A stretch of 18,508 nucleotides of DNA, taken from assembly GCA_035542155.1 (NCBI GenBank), contig DATKLX010000029.1:1-18508 (forward strand), given 5' to 3'. Shown here piece by piece: positions 1-6,875 of the stretch (positions within the stretch are counted from its first letter, which is position 1; each line of letters begins with the position of its first letter). The stretch is from DATKLX01 sp035542155. Its GTDB lineage: Bacteria; Chloroflexota; Anaerolineae; Anaerolineales; Anaerolineaceae. A model generated the notes under the pieces. That model was not told where the DNA came from and ran no database searches. It saw only the letters and a list, made by a program, of their open reading frames with translations. Made by a program: the position numbers and the translations under genes.

Positions 1-6
1 ATATTT

Positions 7-44
7 TTGGAATGAACGTTCTAATAATTGGAATGGATCTTCTA
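7..44. repeat. two 17-bp imperfect direct repeats, 21-bp period
   Basis: TTGGAATGAACGTTCTA (7-23) and TTGGAATGGATCTTCTA (28-44) match at 14 of 17 positions and start 21 bp apart, about two helical turns. They lie just before the GTG at 47. The first copy contains the 8-bp palindrome GAACGTTC. The stretch up to about base 80 is far more AT-rich than what follows. The repeats could be paired operator sites for the radical-SAM operon. They could equally be a 7-residue protein repeat, because the frame of the downstream gene is open through them (FWNERSN / NWNGSSI). Confidence 0.5.
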
Positions 45-46
45 TT

Positions 47-727
47 GTGAGTTTGTTAAATACTAATTCTCAATTTGCAGGGGTTTATCCCTCCGGCGGC
101 TTGCCGGAGCTCAATGTTGCTGCGACAGCAGCGACCACTCACGCGCTTGGGCCAGGCCTGCGCTCCGTCGTCTGGGTACAGGGCTGCCCATTTCACTGCC
201 CGGGCTGCATCGCCCCAGATTGGATTCCCACCGTCAAAGCCAGGCGAGTACGGCCAGAGCTACTAGCTGAGGAGCTGGTCCAAAACCAGGGGATTTGCGG
301 GCTCACTTTTTCCGGCGGCGAACCGATGCTGCAAGCCCAGGGCCTGGCGAAATTAGCCCGGCTGGCCCGTCAGCGCAGGCCCGACCTATCCTTGATCTGC
401 TACACCGGCTTTACGCTGGAAAAACTGCTGACCAGCCCTGGGATGGCCGGAGTAATCGATCTGATTGAAGAATGTGACGTCCTGATCGATGGAATGTATA
501 TCGCCGCATTGAACGATAACCGCGGCTTGCGAGGGAGCAGCAACCAGCGCATCCTCCATCTTACCGACCGCCTGGCCGGATTTGATTTCGAGACCGGTCC
601 GCGCCGGGTGGAAGTGACCCTCCAGGCTGAAATCGCAGAGGTGGTTGGCATACCTCCGCGCGGTTTTGAACCTTTATTCCACGAGGCAGTCGAAAAGGCG
701 CAGACTCTGGTGGGCGGTCTTCTCTAG
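47..727 (+). CDS. NrdG-like 4Fe-4S radical-SAM protein
   Basis: Single-domain radical-SAM protein of the NrdG / glycyl-radical-activase type, expected to bind a [4Fe-4S] cluster and cleave S-adenosylmethionine to start a radical reaction. The cluster motif is C47-x3-C51-x2-C54 in WVQGCPFHCPGC. It is followed by SGGEP at 88-92 and by the family's late motif GSSNQR at 162-167, within DVLIDGMYIA...RGSSNQRI. The length (226 aa) suits the family. No glycyl-radical enzyme is visible nearby; the next genes, 9 nt downstream, are a coiled-coil protein and a tandem AAA+ protein, so its substrate is probably something in that set (inference). The start is uncertain: GTG at 47 has only a weak GGA upstream, TTG at 101 is another in-frame option just before the conserved LNVA segment, and the frame is open to the window's left edge, so the gene may be 5'-truncated here. 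Confidence 0.85.
   Translation: MSLLNTNSQFAGVYPSGGLPELNVAATAATTHALGPGLRSVVWVQGCPFHCPGCIAPDWIPTVKARRVRPELLAEELVQNQGICGLTFSGGEPMLQAQGLAKLARLARQRRPDLSLICYTGFTLEKLLTSPGMAGVIDLIEECDVLIDGMYIAALNDNRGLRGSSNQRILHLTDRLAGFDFETGPRRVEVTLQAEIAEVVGIPPRGFEPLFHEAVEKAQTLVGGLL
91..109. other. 7-bp perfect GC-rich hairpin at the AT/GC junction
   Basis: CTCCGGC (91-97) and GCCGGAG (103-109) form a perfect stem around a 5-nt loop. It sits where the AT-rich leader turns into GC-rich coding sequence, and the possible TTG start at 101 lies inside the loop. There is no T-run after it, so it is not an intrinsic terminator. It may be chance in GC-rich coding DNA. Confidence 0.3.
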
Positions 728-736
728 GAATCTGAA

Positions 737-2272
737 ATGAGCGGGTATAAGCATGCCCTTGTCACAGTCCAGCCTCGTGAAATCGAGCGGATGCATTTCG
801 CAGAACAATACCTACGTGCGCCGCTCGAGAATCCAACAGAACTGGCAGAAAATGTCCGCCAGCAAAACATGGTGCAGGTCTGGAACGGGATCAACGAAGT
901 GGAACGCCGCCAGCAGGATTACCAGAAATCCTTAACCAAGGTGGGGAAGATGGTCCGCGGCTGGGAACGCCATTTGAACCACCGTCTAATCGAGCAAGAA
1001 GAACAATTGGCCAGCGCGATGCAGGCTTGCGCTGGAAGGCTGGGAGATCACCTGAATGAGGTTCTTGCCGAGCGGGACCAGCGATACAATGATCTATTCG
1101 CCGAGGAGCAAGCGATCCGCCATTCGCAGTTAATAAGCCTGGCCGGTTGGCTGAACGGTTTAAACCAGGTTGTAGAGGACCAATCCGGCGCGCTGATGGA
1201 TATCACCAACCAGGTGGCAATGGTGAACGATGAAGTCGTTACCATTCAGGAGAACCTGAACGTGCTGGCCCAATATCAGGCTTCTCGTGAACAGGCGCTA
1301 GCCAACCTTGCAGCAGAATGGGTGAACGCGGCTTATACGATCGCGAGCTTCATCGCCGAAAATTACGCACATTCCTTCTTCTTCCCCGGATTGCTCGAAC
1401 AATACTTTCAAGAGGCTGACCTGGCCGACAGTAACCTGAGCCAGGGCGCTTACGAAGCCGGCCTTTCTCTCGGGCAGCAGGCCTGTCTACACGTCTCGGA
1501 ACTTCGCCTGGAGCTCGAGGAGCTCGAATCGGAATGGCGTATCTGGCGGATGGCGGCCCTGGAAGGAGCGCTGAATTTACAAGAAGCCATCTTCACCAAT
1601 GCGGTTATCCCAGCGATGGATATGGATGGGAAAATCCTGCCTGTTGAGATCAACGTGAACCAATGGAGTGATGGCAGATACAACCTCCTCCGCGACCAGG
1701 TGGATGCATTGGTCGAGGAACTATCCAGCCAAGCGATCAGCCTGAACACTGCCGATCTACGCGAGCTGGTCGAAGGACAGATCCCTCAGCTTCACACAAG
1801 GTTCCAGCAGAACCTCCTGGAAGCGCGAGTGGCAGTGCTGAGCTCGCAGTCGCGAATCAATATCGCCGACATGGTGGTCGAAGCATTAGAAGAGCAGGGG
1901 TACAACCTCCAGGAATGCGGATACGTTGAAGGAGATATGCGCGTGGGATATTCCGCCAGGATCCAAAGCCTGGACGGCAGCGAGGTCGTGATCCGGGTCG
2001 ACCCAAGTGGAAAATCCCCGACCGGCAGCGAGCTTACAATCCAATCACTTGACGTGGACCAGCTCTCGGAACACGAGCTGCGTCACCGGGCGAAAGAAAT
2101 TGCGCGATCGCTGGAGCAGAGGGGGTTGAAGGTAGGAGAGTTCATTGAGGGAAGAGAATGGAGAACGGAGAACAGAGAACAGCCGGTTGGACAGCCAGGT
2201 TCTCGGAAACAGATCGGGGAAACGAGAGACGTATTTCAATTTCTGGGGGGAGAAAGGGCGCAAGGACAATAA
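737..2272 (+). CDS. coiled-coil protein of the radical-SAM/AAA+ unit
   Basis: 511-aa protein with no signal peptide or membrane segment, so probably cytoplasmic. Residues about 20-190 are Glu/Gln/Arg-rich and helical, typical of a long coiled coil, and helical character continues to about 375. A compact C-terminal domain follows at about 378-470 (DMVVEALEEQGYNLQECG... then alternating hydrophobic strands DMRVGYSARIQ and SEVVIRVDP, then a charged helix ending RGLKVG). This alpha/beta layout recalls C-terminal domains of coiled-coil proteins I associate with Ycf46/CbbX-like ATPases, but that is recollection and not tested. The ATG at 737 has AGGA at 727-730 and follows the radical-SAM stop by 9 nt. 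The last 40 or so residues are encoded by a GA-rich repeat and look like an added tail. No enzymatic motif is visible; a scaffold or substrate-adaptor role is inference. Confidence 0.8.
   Translation: MSGYKHALVTVQPREIERMHFAEQYLRAPLENPTELAENVRQQNMVQVWNGINEVERRQQDYQKSLTKVGKMVRGWERHLNHRLIEQEEQLASAMQACAGRLGDHLNEVLAERDQRYNDLFAEEQAIRHSQLISLAGWLNGLNQVVEDQSGALMDITNQVAMVNDEVVTIQENLNVLAQYQASREQALANLAAEWVNAAYTIASFIAENYAHSFFFPGLLEQYFQEADLADSNLSQGAYEAGLSLGQQACLHVSELRLELEELESEWRIWRMAALEGALNLQEAIFTNAVIPAMDMDGKILPVEINVNQWSDGRYNLLRDQVDALVEELSSQAISLNTADLRELVEGQIPQLHTRFQQNLLEARVAVLSSQSRINIADMVVEALEEQGYNLQECGYVEGDMRVGYSARIQSLDGSEVVIRVDPSGKSPTGSELTIQSLDVDQLSEHELRHRAKEIARSLEQRGLKVGEFIEGREWRTENREQPVGQPGSRKQIGETRDVFQFLGGERAQGQ
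2151..2186. repeat. GA-rich dispersed repeat, copy 1
   Basis: Built of GAGAAC-like units, beginning GAAGAGAATGGAGAAC. A second copy lies in the intergenic gap near 12471. The first 16 bases differ from that copy at one position, and a phase-shifted alignment over ACGGAGAACAGA continues the match. Here it falls inside the 3' end of the coiled-coil gene, encoding residues from about 472. It also explains the in-frame ATG at 2158 that extends the next gene's reading frame upstream. Confidence 0.6.
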
Positions 2273-2274
2273 GG

Positions 2275-4836
2275 ATGGCGATCCAGCGCATCGCTGCCGC
2301 CCTTCATCTCGAATTGGGAGGGCATTTTTTTATCCTCTATGGTCCTGGAATTGAGGATACCCTGATTAACGAGAGCCACCAGGATCTAACGATCGAACGA
2401 GCGCTCTGGGAGCACCTGCGATTTCTTGGTTTTGAACGGATCGTTTTTTACGCTCCTCACCGGCAGATCTATTTTTTCGATGCCCAGTCTTATGAGCTTT
2501 CGCGGCCGTCCGGTCTGATCGCCCCACGACGTGTTCGCGAAGCCGGAAAAATGGCGCGATTGAGCGGGGGACCACTGGAAGAAAAAGTGGTTTTCATGAT
2601 CGAGGATGAACCCCCAGTAAATAGCGGTCCAGTTGGGTCAGGTATGGGAGACGTTCACGCATTGCGCCTGCTGGACACGCTGATGAGGGCAGAGAATGGG
2701 CCACGGACAGCGGTTGTGGTCCTTCAAGCCGAAGCAGCTCTTCATTATATCGAGGACCCACGGACCATGGCAGGCTTGCTCGGAGAGTGGACCCGCCTTC
2801 CTCTTTCCAATAACAACGTATGCCTGTTCGTTTTTTCCGCGGACACCTACGCTGATCTCTGCGAGGTCGCGGGTAGCTTATCGATCCCAGAAATTCGGTC
2901 GCTGATCCTGCGCTGGCGGCGGGAGAAATCTCAGATAAGCCCGCTGGCGCTGATCGGTGGTCCGGATCCAGAAGAGGTGCGCCGTCTGATCGAGCTGGTA
3001 TCCATTCGCAGCCCGGTGTGGGTGAATGAAAGTGAGCTAGATCGACTCATCCAATGGATGGCTACGGAAGGGCTGCGGGCCAGGCAATGGTTCGCGCGGA
3101 TCCGCCAGGCAAGACGTGAGGCGCATTCCGGCGGCCAAAACCTGACTCTCAGTCTGGAGACAGCCCGAAGCCAGAACTGGTTTGCGGCTGACCTGTCCAA
3201 TCGGCCTGTTTCAGATCGGCTGGAGGAGATGGTTGGGTTGGGGGAGGTGAAAATGCGACTGAGGGAGATGGCTGCCTGGTACAATCTCAACCATGATCGG
3301 CAGGCTGCCCCACCGATGCTGCACATGATCTTTGCCGGTAACCCCGGCACCGGAAAAACTACTATAGCGCGGTTGGTCGGCGAGATGTATCGCGAGGCCG
3401 GGATCCTCAAACGTGGGCACCTGGTTGAAGCCCGGGCAGTCGACCTGGTCGCTGACCATGTCGGTGGCACCGCCATCCGCACCAATACACTGATCGATCA
3501 TGCTCTGGATGGAGTGCTTTTCATCGACGAAGCCTATGCGCTGGTTGAGAAAAACCGCGGATCGTTCGGCGAAGAGGCGGTCGAGACGCTGTTGACGCGA
3601 ATGGAAGACGACCGCGACCGCCTGGTGGTGATCGCTGCCGGGTATACGGAAAAAATGAGACAGTTCCTGGAAGTCAATCCGGGGCTAGCCCGCCGATTCC
3701 CCGAGGATAATCGCCTGACCTTTCCTGATTTTTCTCCCAGTGAGCTACGCCAGATTTTCGATCGGCTGCTGTCCACCCACAACCTTGACCTGGATCCAAA
3801 TTTGTCGCAGACCATCGACGAGGTAATCAACCAGATGCACTCATCCCGTAGCGAAGGATTTGGAAACGCGGGGGAGATCCGCAATCTGGTCGAGGCCGTG
3901 GACCGGCGCAGGGCGCTACGCGTGGTGGACAACCACCTGCCGGTTGACGAGCCGCTCCGTTGGATCGATTTCCCGGAGCTTGTCCGCGCGTACCAGCCTG
4001 AAGCAGTTGCCGATCTGGAAACCATTCTGGGCGAACTGGATCGCCTGGTCGGGTTGAAGCCAGTGAAGAGATACCTGCGTCGCCAGGCGCGCCTGCTCCA
4101 ACTCGAAGCTGCCCGCCGCTCACAAACTGGTTCGACCGGAAAACCGCTGAAAAAGAGTCACCAACAGGCCAGCAAGCACCTCATATTCCAGGGCAATCCC
4201 GGCACCGGAAAAACAACGGTCGCACGGCTGATGGGACAGATGTTGAAAGCGCTGGGGGTGCTGCGCAAAGGACACTGCGTCGAAGTCAGCCGGGTAGACC
4301 TGGTAGCCGGCTTCGTTGGCCAGACAGCGATTAAAACAATGGAGAGGATCAAGGAAGCGCTGGATGGGGTGCTCTTCATCGATGAGGCGTATGCCTTGAT
4401 CCGGGGCGGCTCGGATGATTTCGGCCACGAGGCGATCGAAACCCTAGTAAAAGCGATGGAGGATTACAGCGACCACCTGGTGGTGATTGCAGCAGGCTAT
4501 ACAGCCGAGATGCAGAATTTTATCGCCAGCAATCCCGGGCTCGAATCGCGCTTTTCCGCCTGCCTCGATTTTCCGGACTTTACTTCTGCCGAGCTGATGG
4601 AGATTTTTCATGGATTATGCAGCCAGAGGCAGGAATCCCTTTCTCCGGAAGCAGACCGCAGATTGGCTGATTATTTCATCCAGGTGGATCCGCGAAAATT
4701 TGGAAACGGCCGGGGCGTGCTGCGTTTGTATGAGGAAATGAAAGGGCGACTGGCGGATCGCATCTTTGAAATTCCGGGGGATGGGCTGGCAACTGCAGCT
4801 CTGAACCGCTTCGAAGTTACAGACGTTCCTAGCTGA
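2275..4836 (+). CDS. tandem AAA+ ATPase, CbbX/EccA type
   Basis: 853-aa ATPase with two CbxX/CfqX-type AAA+ modules, the family of the Rubisco remodeller CbbX and the type VII secretion ATPase EccA. Module 1 has Walker A GNPGTGKT at 355-362, Walker B VLFIDEAYAL at 414-423, the sensor-like stretch VVIAAGYTEKM and an NPGLARRF arginine-finger region. Module 2 starts near 589 with Walker A at 640-647, Walker B from 699 and NPGLESRF. Both sites look intact. Residues 1 to about 275 lack a P-loop but have an alternating strand/helix pattern, perhaps a degenerate third ATPase lobe. The ATG at 2275 is chosen because it lies 2 nt after the coiled-coil stop with AAGGA 8 nt upstream; the in-frame ATG at 2158 lies within the neighbour's repeat tail. 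It probably remodels a protein complex involving its two operon partners (inference). Confidence 0.9.
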   Translation: MAIQRIAAALHLELGGHFFILYGPGIEDTLINESHQDLTIERALWEHLRFLGFERIVFYAPHRQIYFFDAQSYELSRPSGLIAPRRVREAGKMARLSGGPLEEKVVFMIEDEPPVNSGPVGSGMGDVHALRLLDTLMRAENGPRTAVVVLQAEAALHYIEDPRTMAGLLGEWTRLPLSNNNVCLFVFSADTYADLCEVAGSLSIPEIRSLILRWRREKSQISPLALIGGPDPEEVRRLIELVSIRSPVWVNESELDRLIQWMATEGLRARQWFARIRQARREAHSGGQNLTLSLETARSQNWFAADLSNRPVSDRLEEMVGLGEVKMRLREMAAWYNLNHDRQAAPPMLHMIFAGNPGTGKTTIARLVGEMYREAGILKRGHLVEARAVDLVADHVGGTAIRTNTLIDHALDGVLFIDEAYALVEKNRGSFGEEAVETLLTRMEDDRDRLVVIAAGYTEKMRQFLEVNPGLARRFPEDNRLTFPDFSPSELRQIFDRLLSTHNLDLDPNLSQTIDEVINQMHSSRSEGFGNAGEIRNLVEAVDRRRALRVVDNHLPVDEPLRWIDFPELVRAYQPEAVADLETILGELDRLVGLKPVKRYLRRQARLLQLEAARRSQTGSTGKPLKKSHQQASKHLIFQGNPGTGKTTVARLMGQMLKALGVLRKGHCVEVSRVDLVAGFVGQTAIKTMERIKEALDGVLFIDEAYALIRGGSDDFGHEAIETLVKAMEDYSDHLVVIAAGYTAEMQNFIASNPGLESRFSACLDFPDFTSAELMEIFHGLCSQRQESLSPEADRRLADYFIQVDPRKFGNGRGVLRLYEEMKGRLADRIFEIPGDGLATAALNRFEVTDVPS

Positions 4837-4860
4837 GAACGCCGCGGAACCAAATTGGTG

Positions 4861-4866
4861 TAGAAT
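4861..4866 (+). promoter_or_regulatory. possible -10 box for a leaderless fur-family transcript
   Basis: TAGAAT ends 6 nt before the ATG at 4873, so transcription would begin at or next to the start codon. The gene has no clear Shine-Dalgarno sequence. No recognisable -35 hexamer lies at the right distance, so this is tentative. Confidence 0.3.
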
Positions 4867-4872
4867 CAGGGC

Positions 4873-5259
4873 ATGCGCGCATCCTCCGTTGACCAGGCTA
4901 TCCTGGACACTCTTTCCCAGGGACACTCCCATCTTACCTCGCACGAAGTCTACGAACAGATCCGGGACAGGCTGCCGGCGGTCAACCAATCCACGGTTTA
5001 CCGTTCGCTCGACCGCCTGGTCAGCAACGGCCGTCTATCCGTTTCGGATATGGGCACCGGGGCGGCGGTCTACGAACTGGTCAGCGATCAACGGCACCAT
5101 CACCTGGTGTGCCAGAAGTGCGGGAAAGTGGTCACCATCGCCGATGTGGAAGTCCAGGAATTCTTTTCCACCCTGGAAAGCTCGCACCTGTATAAAATCA
5201 CCACCAACCACCTGGTCTTATTCGGGTTGTGCGCGAAATGCCAAAAGAACGATGAATGA
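4873..5259 (+). CDS. Fur-family metal- or peroxide-responsive repressor
   Basis: 128-aa winged-helix regulator of the Fur/Zur/PerR family, expected to bind DNA as a metal-loaded dimer. The DNA-recognition region reads NQSTVYRSLDRL (about residues 38-49), the family signature. The dimerisation domain carries RHHHLVCQKCGKV, giving the metal-ligand histidines and the first structural-zinc CxxC, and the C-terminus carries the second pair, LCAKC. It is at the short end for the family, with a brief N-terminus. Iron, zinc or peroxide specificity cannot be told from sequence alone. It starts 36 nt after the AAA+ gene and shares 8 nt with the downstream GNAT gene, so those two are probably co-transcribed. 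Control of the upstream radical-SAM unit by this repressor is possible but not shown. Confidence 0.92.
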   Translation: MRASSVDQAILDTLSQGHSHLTSHEVYEQIRDRLPAVNQSTVYRSLDRLVSNGRLSVSDMGTGAAVYELVSDQRHHHLVCQKCGKVVTIADVEVQEFFSTLESSHLYKITTNHLVLFGLCAKCQKNDE

Positions 5260-5539
5260 TTATCACGTCGTCCACAATCCGAATGAGTCCCGCTTCGAAC
5301 TAGAGGTCGAAGGCCAGCTTGCTGTACTCGACTACACGATTCGCGGAAACACGATATTGTTCATCCACACCGGAGTTCCACCGGCCATCGAAGGACGCGG
5401 AATCGGGACCGCACTGGTCAAAACCGGGCTGGATTATGCCCACGAGCATCATTATCAGGTCGTCCCCTACTGCTGGTTCGTGAGCAGCTTCATCGAGCGC
5501 TATCCAAAGTACCAGGATCTGCTGAAAGACCCAGGGTAA
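5252..5539 (+). CDS. small YidJ/NATD1-type GNAT acetyltransferase-like protein
   Basis: 95-aa protein matching the short GNAT group typified by YidJ and human NATD1 (COG2388-like). It has RFELEVEGQLAVLDY at the start, the acetyl-CoA-binding turn EGRGIGTALV at about 50-59 and the ending PYCWFVSSFIERYPKY, characteristic of this group. Substrates of these small proteins are generally unknown. The ATG at 5252 overlaps the Fur-family gene by 8 nt (ATGAATGA), indicating translational coupling. The open frame reaches further upstream, but that part is only a shadow of the regulator gene. The stop lies 7 nt from the convergent glycosyltransferase stop, and I see no terminator hairpin between them. 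Confidence 0.88.
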   Translation: MNDYHVVHNPNESRFELEVEGQLAVLDYTIRGNTILFIHTGVPPAIEGRGIGTALVKTGLDYAHEHHYQVVPYCWFVSSFIERYPKYQDLLKDPG

Positions 5540-5546
5540 ACTGTAT

Positions 5547-6860
5547 TCAATTGAGATAGATGGATGATAGTTCGTTGATTTCCTGTTCCTCAGATTTTAC
5601 AGGGGGGATATTCATCCGCAGATCGTCGATCATCCGGGCGTTGTCCAGCAGCGATTTAAGTTTCCGCGCCAGATCCCGATCATCTCCCACTTCAAATAGC
5701 AATCCATTCCGACGATCTTGAACGAGTTCTGCCATACCGCCCAGATTGGAAGCGATCACCGGGATCTGACAGGCAAAGGCTTCCAGAATCACATTGGGGC
5801 TGTTTTCATACCACAGGGATGGCACTGCTACGACATCAAAATTACGATATACCTCGGGCATGCTCCCCTGTTCAACCGGTTTCGTGAAGTGGACTCTTGG
5901 ATCGCCTCCGGTCTGGTCCATCAGCTTTTGGGTATAATTCGGGAATTTTGTCGCATCTCCAATTATGGAAAGATCTAAAGCATCCTCCGGAAGGGAGCAG
6001 ACCGCTTTCACCAGAATATGCACACCTTTATGATTCGCGATTTGACCGATATACCCAATCCGTAAAGGCGGGCTGAAGGGTCGGGGAGGAAGTGGCTTTA
6101 ATGAAGACAGATCAACTCCCTGGCGTAAATAATGAATCCGTTTTGGTTCCACACCGGCCTGGATGTATACATCGCGCAGGAACTGGGATGGGCTCAGGAT
6201 CACGTCGACCCGATTTAGAGCCTCGAGCAGGGTTTGGTTTCGAAGCTGGATTTCCTGGATTCTTTTGGTTTGCCGCGACCAATAGAGGTTCATTAATCCT
6301 GGAAGAAACCTTCCCGGAATGCGATAGCGCCGCTGCTCTTCACCCATACAGCGGGCGCATTCGACTGTGTTCCGCGGGACTTGATCTGCGGTTCTTCGGG
6401 AGTCAAGCTGGCCGTTGCTGCGCAGCATGTTAATCCTGGCGCACAGGAACCAGAAATCAGTTAAGGAGACAACCGTCCGGATCTGGCTCTCGAAGGCTGC
6501 ATTCAAAGCACTGGCAGTCATCAGATAACCACTGAATAAATGAAAGATATCCGGCCGGAATTCACGAATCAGCGAAGGGATCTGATCGCCAATCCAGGGG
6601 TTGAAATATTCCCAACGAAATTTGTCTGGGGCGGATGCCAGGCAAAAAAAGTACCGCCTGATGGGCAGGCCCTGGTAAATCTCGTCACTGCTGCGGATCG
6701 GATCTGTTGTGTCATCGGTAATGCTTTCGATACAAGCGACCTGAACGGTATGACCCCGGTTTTGTAGCGCCAGCGCAGTTCGAAAAGCTCGGTTTTCGGC
6801 CCCCCCAGTATATTGAGGTGGAAAATGATGGACAGCTATCAGAATTTTTGACATGCGCAT
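5547..6860 (-). CDS. family 4 (GT-B) glycosyltransferase
   Basis: 437-aa cytoplasmic glycosyltransferase that would transfer a sugar from a nucleotide-sugar donor to a growing glycan. The N-terminal Rossmann domain begins MSKILIAVHHFPPQYTGGAEN, with the acceptor-site glycine pair and GGAEN at 19-23. The C-terminal domain has the donor-binding region PSLWYENSPNVILEAF with an E-x7-E arrangement, then PVIASNLGGMAELV, typical of GT4 enzymes. Donor and acceptor cannot be inferred. Two ATGs six bases apart (6860 and 6854) are equally possible starts; neither has a strong Shine-Dalgarno. It is the last gene of the - strand surface-glycan operon, 15 nt after the flippase. It is visibly less GC-rich than the right-hand block of the window. 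Confidence 0.92.
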   Translation of the reverse strand: MRMSKILIAVHHFPPQYTGGAENRAFRTALALQNRGHTVQVACIESITDDTTDPIRSSDEIYQGLPIRRYFFCLASAPDKFRWEYFNPWIGDQIPSLIREFRPDIFHLFSGYLMTASALNAAFESQIRTVVSLTDFWFLCARINMLRSNGQLDSRRTADQVPRNTVECARCMGEEQRRYRIPGRFLPGLMNLYWSRQTKRIQEIQLRNQTLLEALNRVDVILSPSQFLRDVYIQAGVEPKRIHYLRQGVDLSSLKPLPPRPFSPPLRIGYIGQIANHKGVHILVKAVCSLPEDALDLSIIGDATKFPNYTQKLMDQTGGDPRVHFTKPVEQGSMPEVYRNFDVVAVPSLWYENSPNVILEAFACQIPVIASNLGGMAELVQDRRNGLLFEVGDDRDLARKLKSLLDNARMIDDLRMNIPPVKSEEQEINELSSIYLN

Positions 6861-6875
6861 GTCTCAATGAAAGGT

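Noticed and set aside
1..80. Variable region of a diversity-generating retroelement, suggested by the Asn/Ser/Trp-rich translation
   Set aside because: There is no reverse transcriptase or template repeat in the window, and the AT-richness is not adenine-specific.
2158..2274. Upstream in-frame ATG extending the AAA+ protein by 39 residues
   Set aside because: The extension lies wholly inside the coiled-coil gene's repeat-derived tail and is low-complexity. The ATG at 2275 has a good Shine-Dalgarno and follows the previous stop by 2 nt.
4889..5251. Long N-terminal extension of the GNAT protein
   Set aside because: This part overlaps the Fur-family gene in another frame and shows no family similarity; GNAT homology begins at the ATG at 5252.
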